A DNA stretch of 64,000 nt, from positions 12,606,001 through 12,670,000 of the forward strand of contig CM072335.1 of the NCBI GenBank assembly GCA_036874045.1, in the 5' to 3' direction. Positions 34,540-49,500 of this stretch are shown piece after piece; positions within the stretch are counted from its first letter, which is position 1, and each line of letters begins with the position of its first letter. A model generated the notes under the pieces. The model searched no databases and was not told where the DNA came from. It worked only from the letters and a program-made list of their open reading frames with translations. The translations under genes were made by a program, and so were the position numbers. The stretch is from Cymodocea nodosa. Taxonomy: Eukaryota > Streptophyta > Magnoliopsida > Alismatales > Cymodoceaceae.

Positions 34540-37500
34540 GTCTGCTGTTTTCTCTAGTTTCTGACTGATGATCCGATGAAAATGGGGACGGTGTGGGAAT
34601 TTGGTTTGTGGTGGATTGACTTGTTGTGACTCTGTTGGTGCGATAATTGCTTTTTTTGTCAGAGGTCACCTTCAAGTTTTCGATAGATTTTAGGATCTGG
34701 TAACGTGGAAGTGCTGGAGCGGTGAAGAACGGTGTTTTTCCAGCTTGTTTTTCCTTTGTCAGGATGTACTTTTGGTGCATTCCTTTATAATAGTGTTTGT
34801 TTGCTATGTTCTGGTTGCTAATTTAGTTGCTGCGTACGCAGAGCTTAGCTTTGTACTTTTATTATATGAAATTTGACTTTTTCCTTTTTGCAGCTGAACT
34901 TGCAATTGCTCGCGACTTGTTACCTGCGAAATAACCAAGCTTATTCTGCTTACCAGCTTTTGAAAGGTATTTGCTACGTCTAACAGATGCCCGTTTTGTG
35001 TTGATATTATACACTCGTTAGAAACATATAAATGCGGTTGATTGATGAAGCGATTGTTAAAGTTTTATCCTTCCTCCCAAAACATTCCTATTGTTACATT
35101 TCAGACCACAGTTCAACACAAAGTAAGTAAGCTACATACATGTAAGATCTACAATAATTAATCAACCATTTCAATTTTGAATGACTCAGTTAAGATAGGC
35201 ATTTCTGAGGTCTGGTTGTTATTATATAAAAATACTCTTTATTTTTTTATCACAATTTCTCAATGTATTTTATAATCCCAATGATCTCATCACATGACTC
35301 ACTTTTACCTACTGATTTATTTATGAAGGTACACAAATGGCTCAGTCACGCTATTTGTTTGCATTATCATGCTTTCAAATGAATCTCCTTCGTGAAGCAG
35401 AAACAGCATTATGTCCAGCCAATGAGTCAAATGCGGAAGTAATTATTTTCCATAATTGCAAATTTCTGACACAGTAATATAGTACTAGTTCATTGGAGTT
35501 AACACATTCATATACTGGAACCCCTTTAGCTTTCTTTTCTTGGTACTTCACTCATGTTAAAATGGAAACTTTTACTGAGTAAATTGTTATGCATCTTTTC
35601 AAGCTCTTGCTTCTATCCAGAATTGCCACTTTAAACAACCTTGAACATTCTCTTCATCAGAAAACATCGTTAGCATTAGGCATTGCATGGATTTGTGGTT
35701 TGTCTTGTAGACACAATCTTGTTGATGCCCTACACAATTGATGGCTGGCATCATTAGTTTGTAAGTGTTTTTTTGTTCTTGTAAGCCTTTTTCTTCCTAT
35801 TGTTGATGTCACGTTTCTTCTGGTTCAAGGTCATTTTGATAGTTCAATCTCCTTTGGAAGTTATAAATTTTCTAGTACATGCATGGTTGATGGCTCTGGT
35901 ATCTGATTTTATGGAGAATTGGAGATGCTTTTATGAACTTGGCAAAACATCTGTGCTCTGAAGGTCTGAGATCTGATTAGATTGAAGCTTCATAAGAACA
36001 TTTCCTTTGCACTCCCCAGTGATCAAAAGACCATACATCTAAGGGTGGTTGAAGGCATCAAGACAAAGTAAGAGAGGAGAATCATCACATGCTATTGGTC
36101 TAAGAAAGAGTGCTCTTTTTATGGTTTACCGTACAGAGGTTGCATTGCAACTCACTGAAGCTACGAGATGGAGATCTGTTTCTTTGTATATTATCCCTTT
36201 TGAGTTTGCTCATTGAACTTTTTTTGGATGTTAAAAAATGGCTATCAATCATATCCCTTTTTGAAATGATCAAAGCTGATGGTTAGAGTCGAATAAGTTG
36301 TAATTTGTGTATGAAAACATTTTCTCTTAATGGGCTACATTTGAGCAATTTGTTGGATACTGAAGGTTGAGTATTTTACCTGATAACCGAAAATAGGGCT
36401 AAACCTCATAAGACAGTCAATAATGCTGAATATCTTAATTCTGGTTCTCAAATTCATCTTTGTGCTTCTAGTTCAAATCTAAGTAGCTGATGGTAAGCAT
36501 ATTGAAAACTTAAAATGACTTTTATATTGAATACTTAAAATCACTTGCATTAACCATCCTCCTTTGTTAACACAATGATCATTTTATATTCGAATCAAGT
36601 CACTATGTATTGTTGAGCTCTCATTTTACTTCATGTCCAGGCTTCTTATAACTTGAATTTAACTTTTATTCTGCAGATTCCAAATGGTGCAGCTGGTCAT
36701 TATCTTCTTGGTCTCATTTATAGGTAACTGAATTTCATATTTCTTCATATATAAGCTGCATTTATAATTAGAAAAATGTTCCAACAACTTCATTGTTCAT
36801 TTCTCCGTGAAACATAGTTGAAGCTTGATTTTTTCCCACTTATCATAAATTAAATTAATGTATGGTAGCTATTATTTGTAATTTTTTTCTGTAAGCTGGT
36901 CAAATCAAACTACAAGTAGTGGGATTGATCTTGGAGTTGAATGAAGAAGTTACTTGAATCAGGAGCTTACACTTACAATAATGCAATGCTAGGTAGAACT
37001 AGAGGAATGTTCTGTTGTAGGTTTTGGTTCCCATTAAATTAATAAATAGTTAGACTTTGTTATTGTATTTTATTTGACACCATGAATGAGGGTATTTGTA
37101 ATTGCTTTCTAAATTTCAGTATTATGTGTTTTGTTGATTCATTCTTGCAACTTGGATGTCATGATTATGGGTTGGATGCCTAGTTGTCTGGGTGACAATT
37201 ATAATTACTTGGTAGAAGAGGGTCTATATGGTAGTCATCCTACTTGGCGAAGGGATGGGAAAGGGCTTTGTCATGGAGGTAGTATTTCATTTTACTATAA
37301 ACCTTCTTTAGGGTCTTATGTTTTTGTTTGTTTACCTTCTCTGTGTTTAAATCTGTAAATGGATGTTTAGAATCTGATTCAAATTCATCATCTAATTAGA
37401 TATTTAGATGCCTGACATAAATTATATTTATTATTTTATTTATAAATTTACTATTTTATCATTATAATTTTATTTGTATTTTTATTTTTTTAATATGAAA

Positions 37501-40500
37501 TAATCATACTTGAATCTGGATGACTTGATTCAAATATTCCATTAGGGTTAAGATTTTTTTGAATAAAATATAATTCATTAATGTGAAATAGATATTTTGA
37601 AAAGTTGATTTCCAAATTCAGATTTTTGGATTTAGATATTTTGGAGTTTCCCTAGATTTGGATAGTATTGTAATTCTGATTTTCAAATTTGGATATCTAG
37701 ATTGAGTTTTCTTAGGTTTGGATATTATTTGAATTTAGCTAAATCCAAAAGGTATAGATTTAGATATTTAAATATTTATCTGAATATTTTGAATAGATTT
37801 GAAGATTAAATGGATATGTATTTACATATAGGTTGTGATTAGAGTGAAAAAATTGTGTAATAATCCATTAATAGTAAGAGATTACTTATAAATATCTAAG
37901 AATTCAAATGGATCCTAAACAAAACCAACTACATTCTACACTACCTCTCAACCTAAAGAGTATATATTTATCATACTTATCTTGTCATAGATTGACTTAA
38001 AGACACATTGACTTAACCCTTTAGTGAGAACATCAATGAGTTACTTTGAAGATGGGGTATAAGGTATGGAGATTATTTCCTTCCTCACCAAATTTCAAAC
38101 ATAATGGTAGTTCTATCTCTATATACTTAGTACATTTGTGGAATATTTGATTGTTTGCAAAATGCATGACTACTTGATTATCATGGTACATGAGCAATAA
38201 ATCCTAAATTGGCATCCTAAACTCTTGCATGAGACATCTGAGCCACATCATTGCACAGGTAGTTTGTGCCATTGACCTATACCCTACTTTAACATTAAAG
38301 ATTGAAACCACATTTTGTTTCTTACTATGCCATGTGACTAGATTTTCTCTTACATAGGTATAATAGTCAAAAGTAAACTTTCTATTCTCTTTATCACTTC
38401 CATGATCAGAATTTGAATAAGCTTCTATCTTTAGGTGTCCATTAGCCTTGTAAAGGAGAGCTTTACCTAGTATGCCTTTAATATAATGAAGTACTCATTT
38501 TGTGCTTATCCAATGCATCTTTTTTGGTTTATATATAAATTGACTTAATAGACTTACAAAATAGGCAATGCTAAATTTTGTAATAGTAAAATATACCAAT
38601 TTTTCAATTAATCTCATGTATTGATTAATATTATCCAATTTCTTAGATGAATCATCCTAAAACAATAGATTTGGCTTTATGGGAGAAGGTTTGATTTTGC
38701 ACCCAAGACATCTTATTTCATCTAATAATAAATTCATAGGATACTTTCATTGAGATAACACCATTTTCCCTTTTGAGTATGCAAACTCAATTATTAAGAA
38801 GTTGTTTGGTTTGCCCATGTCTTTAGTAATAAAGAATCTTGGAATATAGTTCTTGATCTTTATAGTTGGATTAGTTGGGAAAAAAGCAAGATTAACTTCC
38901 TTGATTAGGTTTATGGGGATTACATATATCTTGAACATATAAATGGATATCTATTTATCATGAAATGGATCCTACAATATAAACTAACACTCTCCTTTAA
39001 GCTAGAGCATATATATCAAATAACTTTAGCTTGTTACAAAGAAGTTCAAAGACCCTTACTCCAAAACCTTTGGTAAGAATGTTAGCAAGTTGATTCTTAG
39101 ATCGAGTGTATGGTGTAGATATAATTCCCTCTAGTACGTTGTCCCTAATGAAGTGGCAATTAACCTCCACATACTTAGTCCTTTCATGACATGTTGGATT
39201 CTTGGTTATGTAATAGCTACTTGATTGTCACAACATAATGAGATAGGTGTAGTAACTTCAACACCGTTCTCATGAAGTAAAGTTTTTAACCATATCAACT
39301 CAAAAGTGACATTTAACATAGCACAATATTCAACCTCTACTCTTGAGACTACATTTTTCTTTTTACTTCACCATGTAACAAGATTTCCACCAAGATAAGT
39401 TAAATACTTGGAGGTGGATTTTCTATCCACCCTGTCACTAGTGTATTTAGCATCTAGAAATCCTTCAATCTTCAAATGTTTATATTTGACATAAAGAAGA
39501 CCTTTCTCAGGAGCTTTCTTGAGATACACAAGAATCTGAAGAGTTCCTTGCTAATATACCTCTCTAGGTGCATGCATAAACTAGTTGAGCAAATTGACTA
39601 TATAGGAGACATTTGATTTGGTAGCAGTTAAATATATAAGCTTGCCTATAAGCTTCTTATATCTCTTAGTCTCTTTAAACAACAAAGAATCTTTATCCCA
39701 GAAAGAGTGACTCTATTCTATTGGAGTATCAGTAGATTTGCACTCCTTAAGATTGGTTTCCTTTAGTAGGTCTAGGACATTTCTTTTGGAATAATGACAA
39801 GCATCCTTTGGAAAAGACAAACTCAATGCCAAAGGAAATACTTTGGAGTTCCTATATCTTTTGTAGTAAAATTCTTACACAGAAAACGTTTGGTTTCCTC
39901 AATAGCTTGACTATTGTCTCTAGTGAGCAATATATCATCGACATAAACTACAAGTATAACAACTCTTCATGAAGTATGTTAGACAAAGACTAAGTGATCG
40001 ACTTTACAACTATTAAAGTCACTACTGTACATGACATTGCTGAAATTTTCAAACTAGGCCTTAGAGTTTTGTTTTAGATAGTCTTGTGAAGCATGTTGAC
40101 TTGAGACTTCCCCTAAGTAACATAGCTTGACAGTTGTTTTATAAAAACTTGTTCATCTAAATCACCATATAGGAACACATTTTTGACGTTTAGTTGAGTC
40201 AATTGCCAAGAATTGTTGATAGTCATAGATAAAATCATTTGTATTGAATAAAGATGGGCAATAAGAGAGAAAATCTCAAAGTAGTCAATCCTATACTCTC
40301 GTGAAAAACCATGAGCAACCAAATGAGTTTTATATTTGTCAATACTTCTATTAGGTTTTCTCTTGACGGTGTAGACCTATCTACAAGAAACTTTGTTCAC
40401 TCCTTCGAGTTAAAAAACAAAATCTCATGTGTCGCGTGAGAGAAAAGCACTCATTTTCTCACCCATGACAATTTTCCAATGAGGCATTTGAAGAGCTTCC

Positions 40501-43500
40501 TTGTAATTTTTAGGTAGAGATTCTATGGAAATGGCTAAGGTATAGGTATGGAAAGTAGAATTAAGGTTATCATAGGAAACAAAAGAGGCTATGGGATGTT
40601 GGGTACATGACTTAGAAGAACAATAGGAAGATCATTAGGGATAACTTGGGTGGACTCATTGTTCAAGTTAGAGGTTGGCATGGGTGTAGTCGAGGAGGTC
40701 GTGGTTAAAAACTATATACTTGTAGTGGTGTATAATTATTTGCATCAATAGTGTTTATGGAACTTGTGGTAGGTAGAGTTAGGAGAGGAGAAAGTTCAAC
40801 TAGATTAGGAGTAGGAATGGAGGACATGTTGGTAGAAGAAATAAGAATGAAGTCAGAAGCATTATTAAAATATGATTGACTCTCAATAAAGGAGACATCC
40901 ATGGAGGTGTAAGATTTGCAAGTAAGAGGATGATATAACTGATATCCTTTTTTAGTACATGAGTATTTGACAAATATACACTTGATTGCTCGAAGAGATA
41001 GCTTGTCAAGGTTAAAAGAAAGATTTTGAACAAAGGTAACACATCTAAAAACTTTTGAAGGAATACGAAACAACTCTTGATTAGGATAAAGGTGATGAAG
41101 AAGTATTACCTTCTCAAAGATAAGGAAGACATCTTATTAATGAGATATGTAGCAATAAGAAGAGCATCAGATTAGATATATTTAGGAACCCAAGCATGTA
41201 TCATAAGGGCATGTGTGATATCAAAAAGGTGGCGATATTTCGTCTTTGCAATCCTATTTTGTTGAGAGATGCGAGAACAAATGGTTTGATGTAAGATGCC
41301 AAAGGAAGCATAAATGGATTGAAACTTAGCTTGCACAAATTCAAGAGCGTTATTAGTACGTAATATTTTTGGACATAGAAAATTGATTTTGTATTTCAGT
41401 AAATTTTTTTTTGAATACATCTAGGACACTATGGTGGTCCTTTAATAAGTAAACTTAAGACACTAGAGATTAATCATCAACAAAAACTACATAATACTTG
41501 TGATTATTAATAGACATTGTACGACTAGGATCTTTTACAATGAACTAAATCAAATATATGTATAGACGAAATAAGATGTAAATGCTTGAAGGAAGCACGA
41601 GTATGCTTCCCAAGTTGACATGACTTACAACTAAGAGGGAAAAGAGAGACCCAAGGAATAGCTTGATGAAAATTCTTAATGGATGGATGACCTAAATGGT
41701 AATGCCACAGAATAAAGGAATTAGTGCTTGACGTGCACACAACTAGACCATAAGGTTTATAGTCACAAACCAAAATATATGCTCTTGAAGATGACAACCT
41801 ATGACCCAAACTAATCCTCCCTGTTGACAAGTCTTGAAAAATGTAAAGGAAAAAAGGTTACTGAACAAGATAATTGAATAGTAATAGTACTCATGGATAA
41901 AAGATTAAGAAAAAAAAGGGTATATATAAGGCATTGTTCAACCACATCTGAGATGAGACCTGAATCTCCTCCTAACTAGATATAAGATATGAACGATCAT
42001 CGACAATGGTGATAGAGGATGAATTAGGTAAGGAGGATAAGTGATTGAATAAAGTAGATGTAATTGTCATATGGGAGAAGGCTCTATAGTTGATGATTTA
42101 AGGATCATCACTGGAAGCAACCAACCATGACAACATTAAAAGTGATACTTGTAGAGGCATGAACACTCATGGTAGTAGGATTCTGTCCTTGGGATAATAA
42201 GAGGCAATTATAGTTTTCTTGTAGGATGGTGCATTGCATTAACATCAACCTTGGTATTGACATGAGCAATTTGAGGTTTTAAATGAGGAAACTTGTTTCA
42301 GCACTTCTTGAATTTGTGTTTCAAATTGCCACACCATTGATATTTGAGATGTTATCGGTCTTCATGCTTGGTACTCCCTTAGTCATGACAATAGTTAGTT
42401 GAACTAAGGCAAATTGTTCTCCATTGACACTTGGGAGTATAGAACTAGATTGAGTAGAGATGCATATAACCTTTGCAAAAGTCTCGTCAATGTTTGACAT
42501 GCAATTTGCTCTAAGGACTTGCTTACGAATTTGGAAGGCAATTTCTAGATTGATGCCAACAAGGTAAGTTGTAACATCTAGTTCATCATGATGGCGCTAA
42601 AAGTAGTAATGTTGGTGGTTGGAGGTTGATAAGTGTTCAACTCATCAATTAGTCTTCTCAGAATACTGTATTGCTCCTAACACATTTTGTCTTCTTGTTT
42701 TAGTTGAAAAATTTGTTCATACACTTGAATGGTTTTGGAAATATTCTTCTTATAGCCCACATCTTCTCAATGGGTCGCATCATGAATACCTCATGAGCCA
42801 TAATAGGTTCCATATTAGTGAGCATCCATGATACTATGATAGTATCATTAGTGAGCCACTTATCATAACCTGGAGTATTTTCATTTGACAGTGATTTTGT
42901 CAAATGGTGCAATTAATAGTGGATAATAACAATTGTTTCAAAGTTTTAAGCCTAAAGAATGTAGTTGGTGCCATTGAGTTTCTCCATTAAATTAGTGAAA
43001 CTACAAATAAGAAGATCATGTTGTGATGGTGTAGTGGAGTTCAAAGACATGGTGGAATTGGAGTCTGTTGAAGCCATGATATATATATATATATTTTAAA
43101 TACTTCTATAATACTTTGAGACAGACTACCTTGGTATGGAGTTGTGATCAGGTGAACAGAGTCTAAAGCTGGAAAGTGATTTTCACTTGTCCTGCTTGCA
43201 AGAAAGAAAAGGGAGAAAACTTAGTTGAGTGATGATGGTTGGAGAAGGTAATGCTACTTGACAACAAAGTAGTGGATGAATAGATGGAAGAGCCAAAAGC
43301 CTTAGGTGGAAGATTGGGAACAAGATTGTTAGGGGAACTTCAGTTGTGGACGAACAAAAGAGGGAGTTGGAAGCTTTGTACAGGATGAAGAAGTCAGATA
43401 GGACTATCAACGATGATCTCAACTAAAAGTTTGGATGCAATTGCATTTTCTTTATTGACATTGACATTGATAGCACAAACGATGTTGACGTAGGAAGATG

Positions 43501-46500
43501 GAGTGATCGGGCATGTGCAAACAAACGTGATGGAGAGCGACAACTCGCTGGCTATCCATGTGGGAGATCAACAAAGTCTTGATTGCGAGTGCTTGATGAA
43601 GGAGGACAATGGAGGAAGTCAACAAGGGATCGGTGGAGGATTAGTTGCTCTAATACCAAGTTGGATTAGTTGGGAAAAAAAAAGATTAACTTCTTTAATT
43701 AGATTTTTGAGGATTACATATATCTTGAACATATAAATGGATATCCATTTATCATTAAATGGATCCTACAATATAAAGTAACATTTATAATTTTTATTAC
43801 ATTACTACTAGTAAGAAGGATATCAACATAAATTGCTAGTATTACACATCCAATGGTCATTTTCTTCAAGAAATTAAAGTGATCCATAACACATTGTTGG
43901 AAATCTCCATCGATCATGACCTAGCTAAATTTGTTGAACCATGCCTTTAGACTTTATTTAAAATCATAGATAGTTTTCTTTAATCTATATATTATATTCT
44001 CCTCTTGAACAATATACCTAAGAGATTGCTACATCTAAACCTATTTAGTTAAATCATTATAAAGAAAGACATTTTTGACATTAAAATGGTGGAGTTCTCA
44101 TTGACAATTGATTGCAATAAATAAAAGAACATGAATAGAATTAAGACTAACAATTGTTGAGAATGTCTTTGTATAATTAATCTCATAAGTTTGAGTAAAA
44201 CTATGAGTTACAAGCCAAACTTTATATCTATCAAGAGACTTATTTGACTTATATTTAATGGTAAAGACCCATTTAGAAGAAACTATGTTTGTTTCAATAG
44301 GACAATACACCAATTCCTACATACCATGAAATTACAAAGTCACTACTTCTTCATCCATAATTGCCTTTCAACATGGTAGTTGTAAAGTCTTTAGATAATT
44401 CTACAGTATAGATTAAGGGGGGTTTGTACATGATGGAAAGTGAGGAAAAGGAAAATGATGGAAAGTGGATGAAAAATTTCTTGCGTTTGTGCATATTGTA
44501 TAAAAGCTATGACTTTCTATTGAAAGTTTTTACTACCATCACACTTTCCATATGTAGAGCATTTGAAGGTCGATCTTTGCTCCCTTCAAAACCTAACTTT
44601 TGCTCCCCTTGAAGTTGAGACCTCCGCTCTATCTTCGCATCCCTCATGTCATCTATCCCCATCCATCACTCAAGCTCAAGCATGTATTTTGTTCACCGCT
44701 CACACATGTCATTTGCTCATTGCACACCACCATAGCCGACTTCCCTTATTTCAAGACTGTCACTATCTGCTTGACATCACCCATTGCAAACTTGATGCAA
44801 ATCATTTAGAGTTCTCAGTTGCATCAAGCTCATCAAACCATTTCTTGTCAGTATGGAGCTTCCCCTACGCAAAACATGATTCTTCTTCTTTAGCTCCTAC
44901 CAACGAACTCAAGCGATCAATGACTATTGTTTCACCACCCACACTTGTGACAATGCTGTTCTCCCTTTGCTAAAGCTTCTTCGACCTTCGGCTGATGTCA
45001 CATGCCTATCCTACATTGCTGCCGCCACTCCTCTATAAGTATTGAAGCCCCTTTTGCCATGCTCCGCTAAAATAGGGGACAGACGCCATTAGTCCTTCCC
45101 TTGTGTGCTTATTTTTACTTCATAATCTCATTTTGGTTGAAGATGTAAATATTGCATATGATACCTTAATCTTATTTTAATAGAACTAATTCTTTTAATT
45201 TTATTTAATATCATTAAATTCAATATCATTAAGGTTAATACTAATTTTGTAATATATAATTATAAATTTTTAATAATGTATTTTATTATTAATTTATATT
45301 GAGTATATAAAAATATATTGAGTATATAAAAAAATAAAAAAATAAATTTAAAAAATCAGTTTAAATTAGTTATTTATTTATTATTTATGAATTATCAAAT
45401 TATTCAATGTAATAATTTGTTATTTTTTACTTATCAAATAATATATTTGATGATGTTTTTATAAGTGATATTTTTATTTATGTGGGAAGAACACAATGTG
45501 TGATGTATTATCATAAGAATGTAAATATTATTAACTTATGAATTTTTTCATAAACTTGTTAAAAGTGTAAATATTTTTATATTATTCAATTCATATTCTA
45601 TTACATTCTGTTATTTTCTAGACTATACATAAATGCTTATATTTTCTATTGACTTTCCGTTACTTTTTGCAACTTTCATTTTCATCACTTTTTACAACTT
45701 TTCGATACTTTCTTTTTGTTACTTTCTAGGTACATAAACAAACCCTAAAAGAAAATGATTAAAGTAAGATTATGATAAGAGGGGCTAAAATGATCATATG
45801 AGAAATATGGTGACAAGTACAGGTTTATGTACCTTTTTGTAAGGCAATTGGTAGGTCCTCTATAGGGTTTGATTCTAAACTTACATTAGGAGATGTGAGA
45901 GGTTTTGTTGGTAGAAGTAATAATGGTGTATGCCAATGTCATTGATACACTTGTAGTAGACAAGTGGTAACATTGTTATCTCTATTAGGATTGTCGTTGT
46001 TTTTAAAATTGGCATTCCTTTGAGATTGGTTGTTTAAAGGGATAGGAATTGATAAGGAGACACTATCAAGAGTCTCAAGATCCTCAATAAAATAAAATTG
46101 CCATTTAAAAAAAAAAGGTAACATCGACAAAGACATAATATTTCCTTATAGAAGAATAATAACACCTATATCCCTTCTAGGTCTAACAATATTCGAAAAA
46201 GACACATTTTAGTATCAAGGTGAGAACTTATCAAGGCTAAGACAAAGATCTTGGATAAAAGTGACACAACCAAATACATGAGGAGTTAAAGAGAAAAGCT
46301 TCGTTTCAATAGGTAAATGATGAAGGGGAATTTTGCTACCAAGAGGCATAGATGGCATACAATTTATATAAATATGAAAGGTTAACAATACTTTTCATAT
46401 GATGAGAGATCTCTAAGTTTATAATCCAAGGATTATCATCCTTTGCTACTGTGGACATATCTATATTTGAAGTGAAAACTACATGTAACAATGGTTGAGG

Positions 46501-49500
46501 AATTGGTAGTTTGTAACTACATGATCTACTTAAGAGATTGTCATCTTAGTTAAGTTTTTAGGAATTGTTGATGTAGATGAATTGGTAGGCTTGGTGGTAA
46601 CTTGGGCTCATGTAGATCGCCTAAACTTCTCTCAACAACATTCTAACCTAATCTTGTGGATCTAATCTACTAAACTTACTCTCTCCAATGTATGCCTTAC
46701 GAAGCCAACTAGCTCGTAGACTTGCTTGCCAAGACTAACATTAATAGAGGTCAAAGATACATATTTAACAATGCTAGTGAATTTCTGGTTAAACCTCATT
46801 AAGGCTGGTAGCTAGGCGAATTGGGTGTCCCCAGTAGTAAGAGATGTTAATTGGATGTTTTCTCTTGCATGTTCCTAAAAATTCTTCCTCCCTTTTATTT
46901 TGCTCTATTGAGCTTCCCCCTGTTTGTAAAATCTTTTGATTGGTGCCCCCACCCTTTAAATAGATTGAGGTTTTATCCCAAAAAAAGAGGAATACAATGC
47001 TTACCATTAGATTGTTCACCTTTGGTATTGCAACCTCTAGGTGGTTATACTACAGCCATGGTGGCTATAGACTCAATCTGAGTACTAGTTGTGGATATCC
47101 TGAGAACACACACAAATGTAGTTGCAAGATTAGGAGTAATATCTCCACCAAGCATCTATTAGGATCTATTAATTTCACTAAAGAGAGGTGAACAGTGAAA
47201 TTTAATTATTTAAAAAATGTTTCAATAAAAATCAATTGATTAAACACTTTATATAAAAAATGCTTAATGAAAAAATGATAATTAATGTAAAATACAATCA
47301 CAAATAATAAAATGAAGTATATAAGAATATAAAAGATTTTTATAGTGGTTCCTTAAACCGAATTTGTCTACTCTACAAACCCCCAAACTTGTGTCTTTCA
47401 TTAAATCTAGTATTTTTATAGATTCATCACTCAAATTTTACATCCAATATTTTTTTGAATTCAATGTTTAACCCTTACAGGTGTTTATGGTTGTATACCT
47501 CAACCAACCATAGGTATTTATAGTCAAAAACCTCAACCAACCGTGTTATTTTCAGGTTTAACACCATGCTCAAGTGCTTGTGGTTGAATACCTCAATTAA
47601 TCATACTATTTTCTGGTGAACACCAAATCTTTCTTGGTACAATCCTACCAAGTGTAATTTCACTTCTTACGTCAAAGAGTTTTACCTTAAATTCAAGGTG
47701 TCTACACCAGTTTTAGCGTGTTTCTCACCACAAAATAGTAAAATAGACTTTTATAATAAGAATTAGAAGTACAAAGGAATTTGAAGTTCAAACATAATAA
47801 AACAAATTGCAATAATGTTTTTCAACTTCCTATCATGTAACCTTGATTGAACCTTCATAGAATTGAAACTTTTCAACACTTTTGAACATACTTAATGTAG
47901 ATCTTGAATGCAGCAATAAGTGCTCTTCAATTTCAACCTTGATTAATCTTCTATTAGCGTTGGGATGTCTCAAAAAGTGTTGATTGAATGCTCTAAACAA
48001 TGTTAAAGTGAAAATACATAGAGGTGTCACTTCTTACAATGTGAGATCTCTTGTATATATAAGGTAAAACTTAGGGGTTCAAAAAGCTGGAAAGTGAATC
48101 TGTTAGAATCTCTATCAAATTGGTATGTTGTTTTTTTGATTAATATGCTGTTATTTGAATTTTTGTCTAACTGTATCCCAAATCGGTATAGGTATGTTAA
48201 GTTCAGATTTTCCATTTTATATTTACCATTTACAAATTAGTATGTCATTCCATATATCAGTATGTCATTTTGAAAACTTCTGCACAACTATCATCCAATT
48301 AGCATTTATGGATAGTTTCAATCTTTCGTTTTTTAGGTTCTGTTTAACTTGCTACAAAAAATGATATTCTTGATAGAAGCATTGGTATGCCGTTTGTTCC
48401 TTTTTGACATTCTCAAGAACAAATGATGTGTTATCCCTTTATATTGATCTTCCATTTACAAGAACTTGTATCACCTGTTCTAGGAAATGGTATGTCGATA
48501 GCATGTTATCAATATGTTGTTTACTCATCTTGGGTTGCAGATGATCAAACAGGGTCTTGCTATTTGGTAATGGCATATCATTTTCTTGTTTAAAAACTTC
48601 AACTGATCATTGTTCATCACAAAATGGTATATCGTTGGACTTAACAATATATCAAATATTGGTCTAGTAACTTTGCTTGATTACTGCTCATCTACAAATA
48701 GTATTTTGTTTATGAAAATGACAAACCAAAATATTGTTTTAGTAACTAAGATAAGTTCGTATTTAACCAAGAATAGTATGTCAGCATAAGATATATTCTA
48801 AGTCTCTATTTAATACATAACTTATATCTAAATACATCATTAATTTTTTTTTATCAAAATCTCATAAAAAAGATTTTCCTAACAATCTCTTTTTTATTAT
48901 GATGACAAAATTTGATGACATGTAACTCTCTCTCTCACTTTAAACTTTAAAATTACAGCACATTATATTAACATAAGACAACATACATCATTATTTACCT
49001 CTCCCCTTTTCTGTCATAATCAAAAAGAAAATTAAGATTTTCAGTTTCTACCTCTTTCAATATGATAAGACTCTTTTTTACCTTTAGGAAGCTTCCCTTG
49101 CAATTATGCTATGAATTCATATTTGCTTCAAAAATTCTTCTTGCACAGTAAGATACCAATTGTTATTTCTAATTGTTGATTGCGATATATACCAATTTCT
49201 ATATGCACATCAATTTATCAATTAAACCATCATAATTGGAAAATTTTAAATTCCTTTTGTCTCTCTCTTTTTCAATCAGCAAAATTAATGACATATTCAG
49301 TAAATATCAAAAGAAAATATGCTCCCCCTACCATGAGAAAGATTTTCAAAAGATTCATTTTAAAATGGAAAATCAAATAGACCAGACATGTAAGCAAAAC
49401 AAACAATCAGAAAAATAATTGGCATATTCAGTAAATATCAAAAGAAAATATGCTCCCCCTACAATGAGAAAGATTTTCAAAAGATCCATTTTAAAGCAGA

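Larger units (their letters stand above)
38864..43783 (-). mobile_element. Younger short-LTR Copia element in intron 4
   Basis: End-to-end element of 4920 bp: LTRs 38864-38989 (3') and 43659-43783 (5'), target duplication TTTAT at 38859-38863 and 43784-43788, primer site TGGTATTAGAGC on the minus strand just inside the 5' LTR, and polypurine tract CTTAAAGGAGAG next to the 3' LTR. Minus-strand domains run gag (42700-43075), protease zone, integrase (41172-41830), RT (40113-40322 and below) and RNase H (39050-39500). The LTR copies differ by roughly 7-8 percent, so it is not recent. Broken, with many breaks. It lies antisense to the host gene. Confidence 0.8.
37922..46620 (-). mobile_element. 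Old Copia fossil in intron 4, interrupted twice
   Basis: Minus-strand pieces: a protease-like word WIINLEISHHM (about 46430), integrase end HVFGCVTFIQDLCLSLDKFS (about 46200-46290), RT entry VSSKWVFTIKYKSNKSLDRY (44098-44313), then RT and RNase H from 38863 down to about 37980 (YHDNQVVMHFANNQ; YIEIE). The pieces become co-linear once the younger Copia (38864-43783) and the TIR element (44417-45745) are recognised as insertions. Many breaks; no LTRs found; old. Confidence 0.65.

Noticed and set aside
37131-37358. 75-codon ORF in intron 4
   Set aside because: No domain words, and it sits in ordinary intron sequence.
46838-46988. LINE 3' tail ending AGGTTTTATCCCAAAAAAA
   Set aside because: The ending resembles some plant LINE tails, but no LINE protein sequence and no target duplication could be seen, so it is not annotated.
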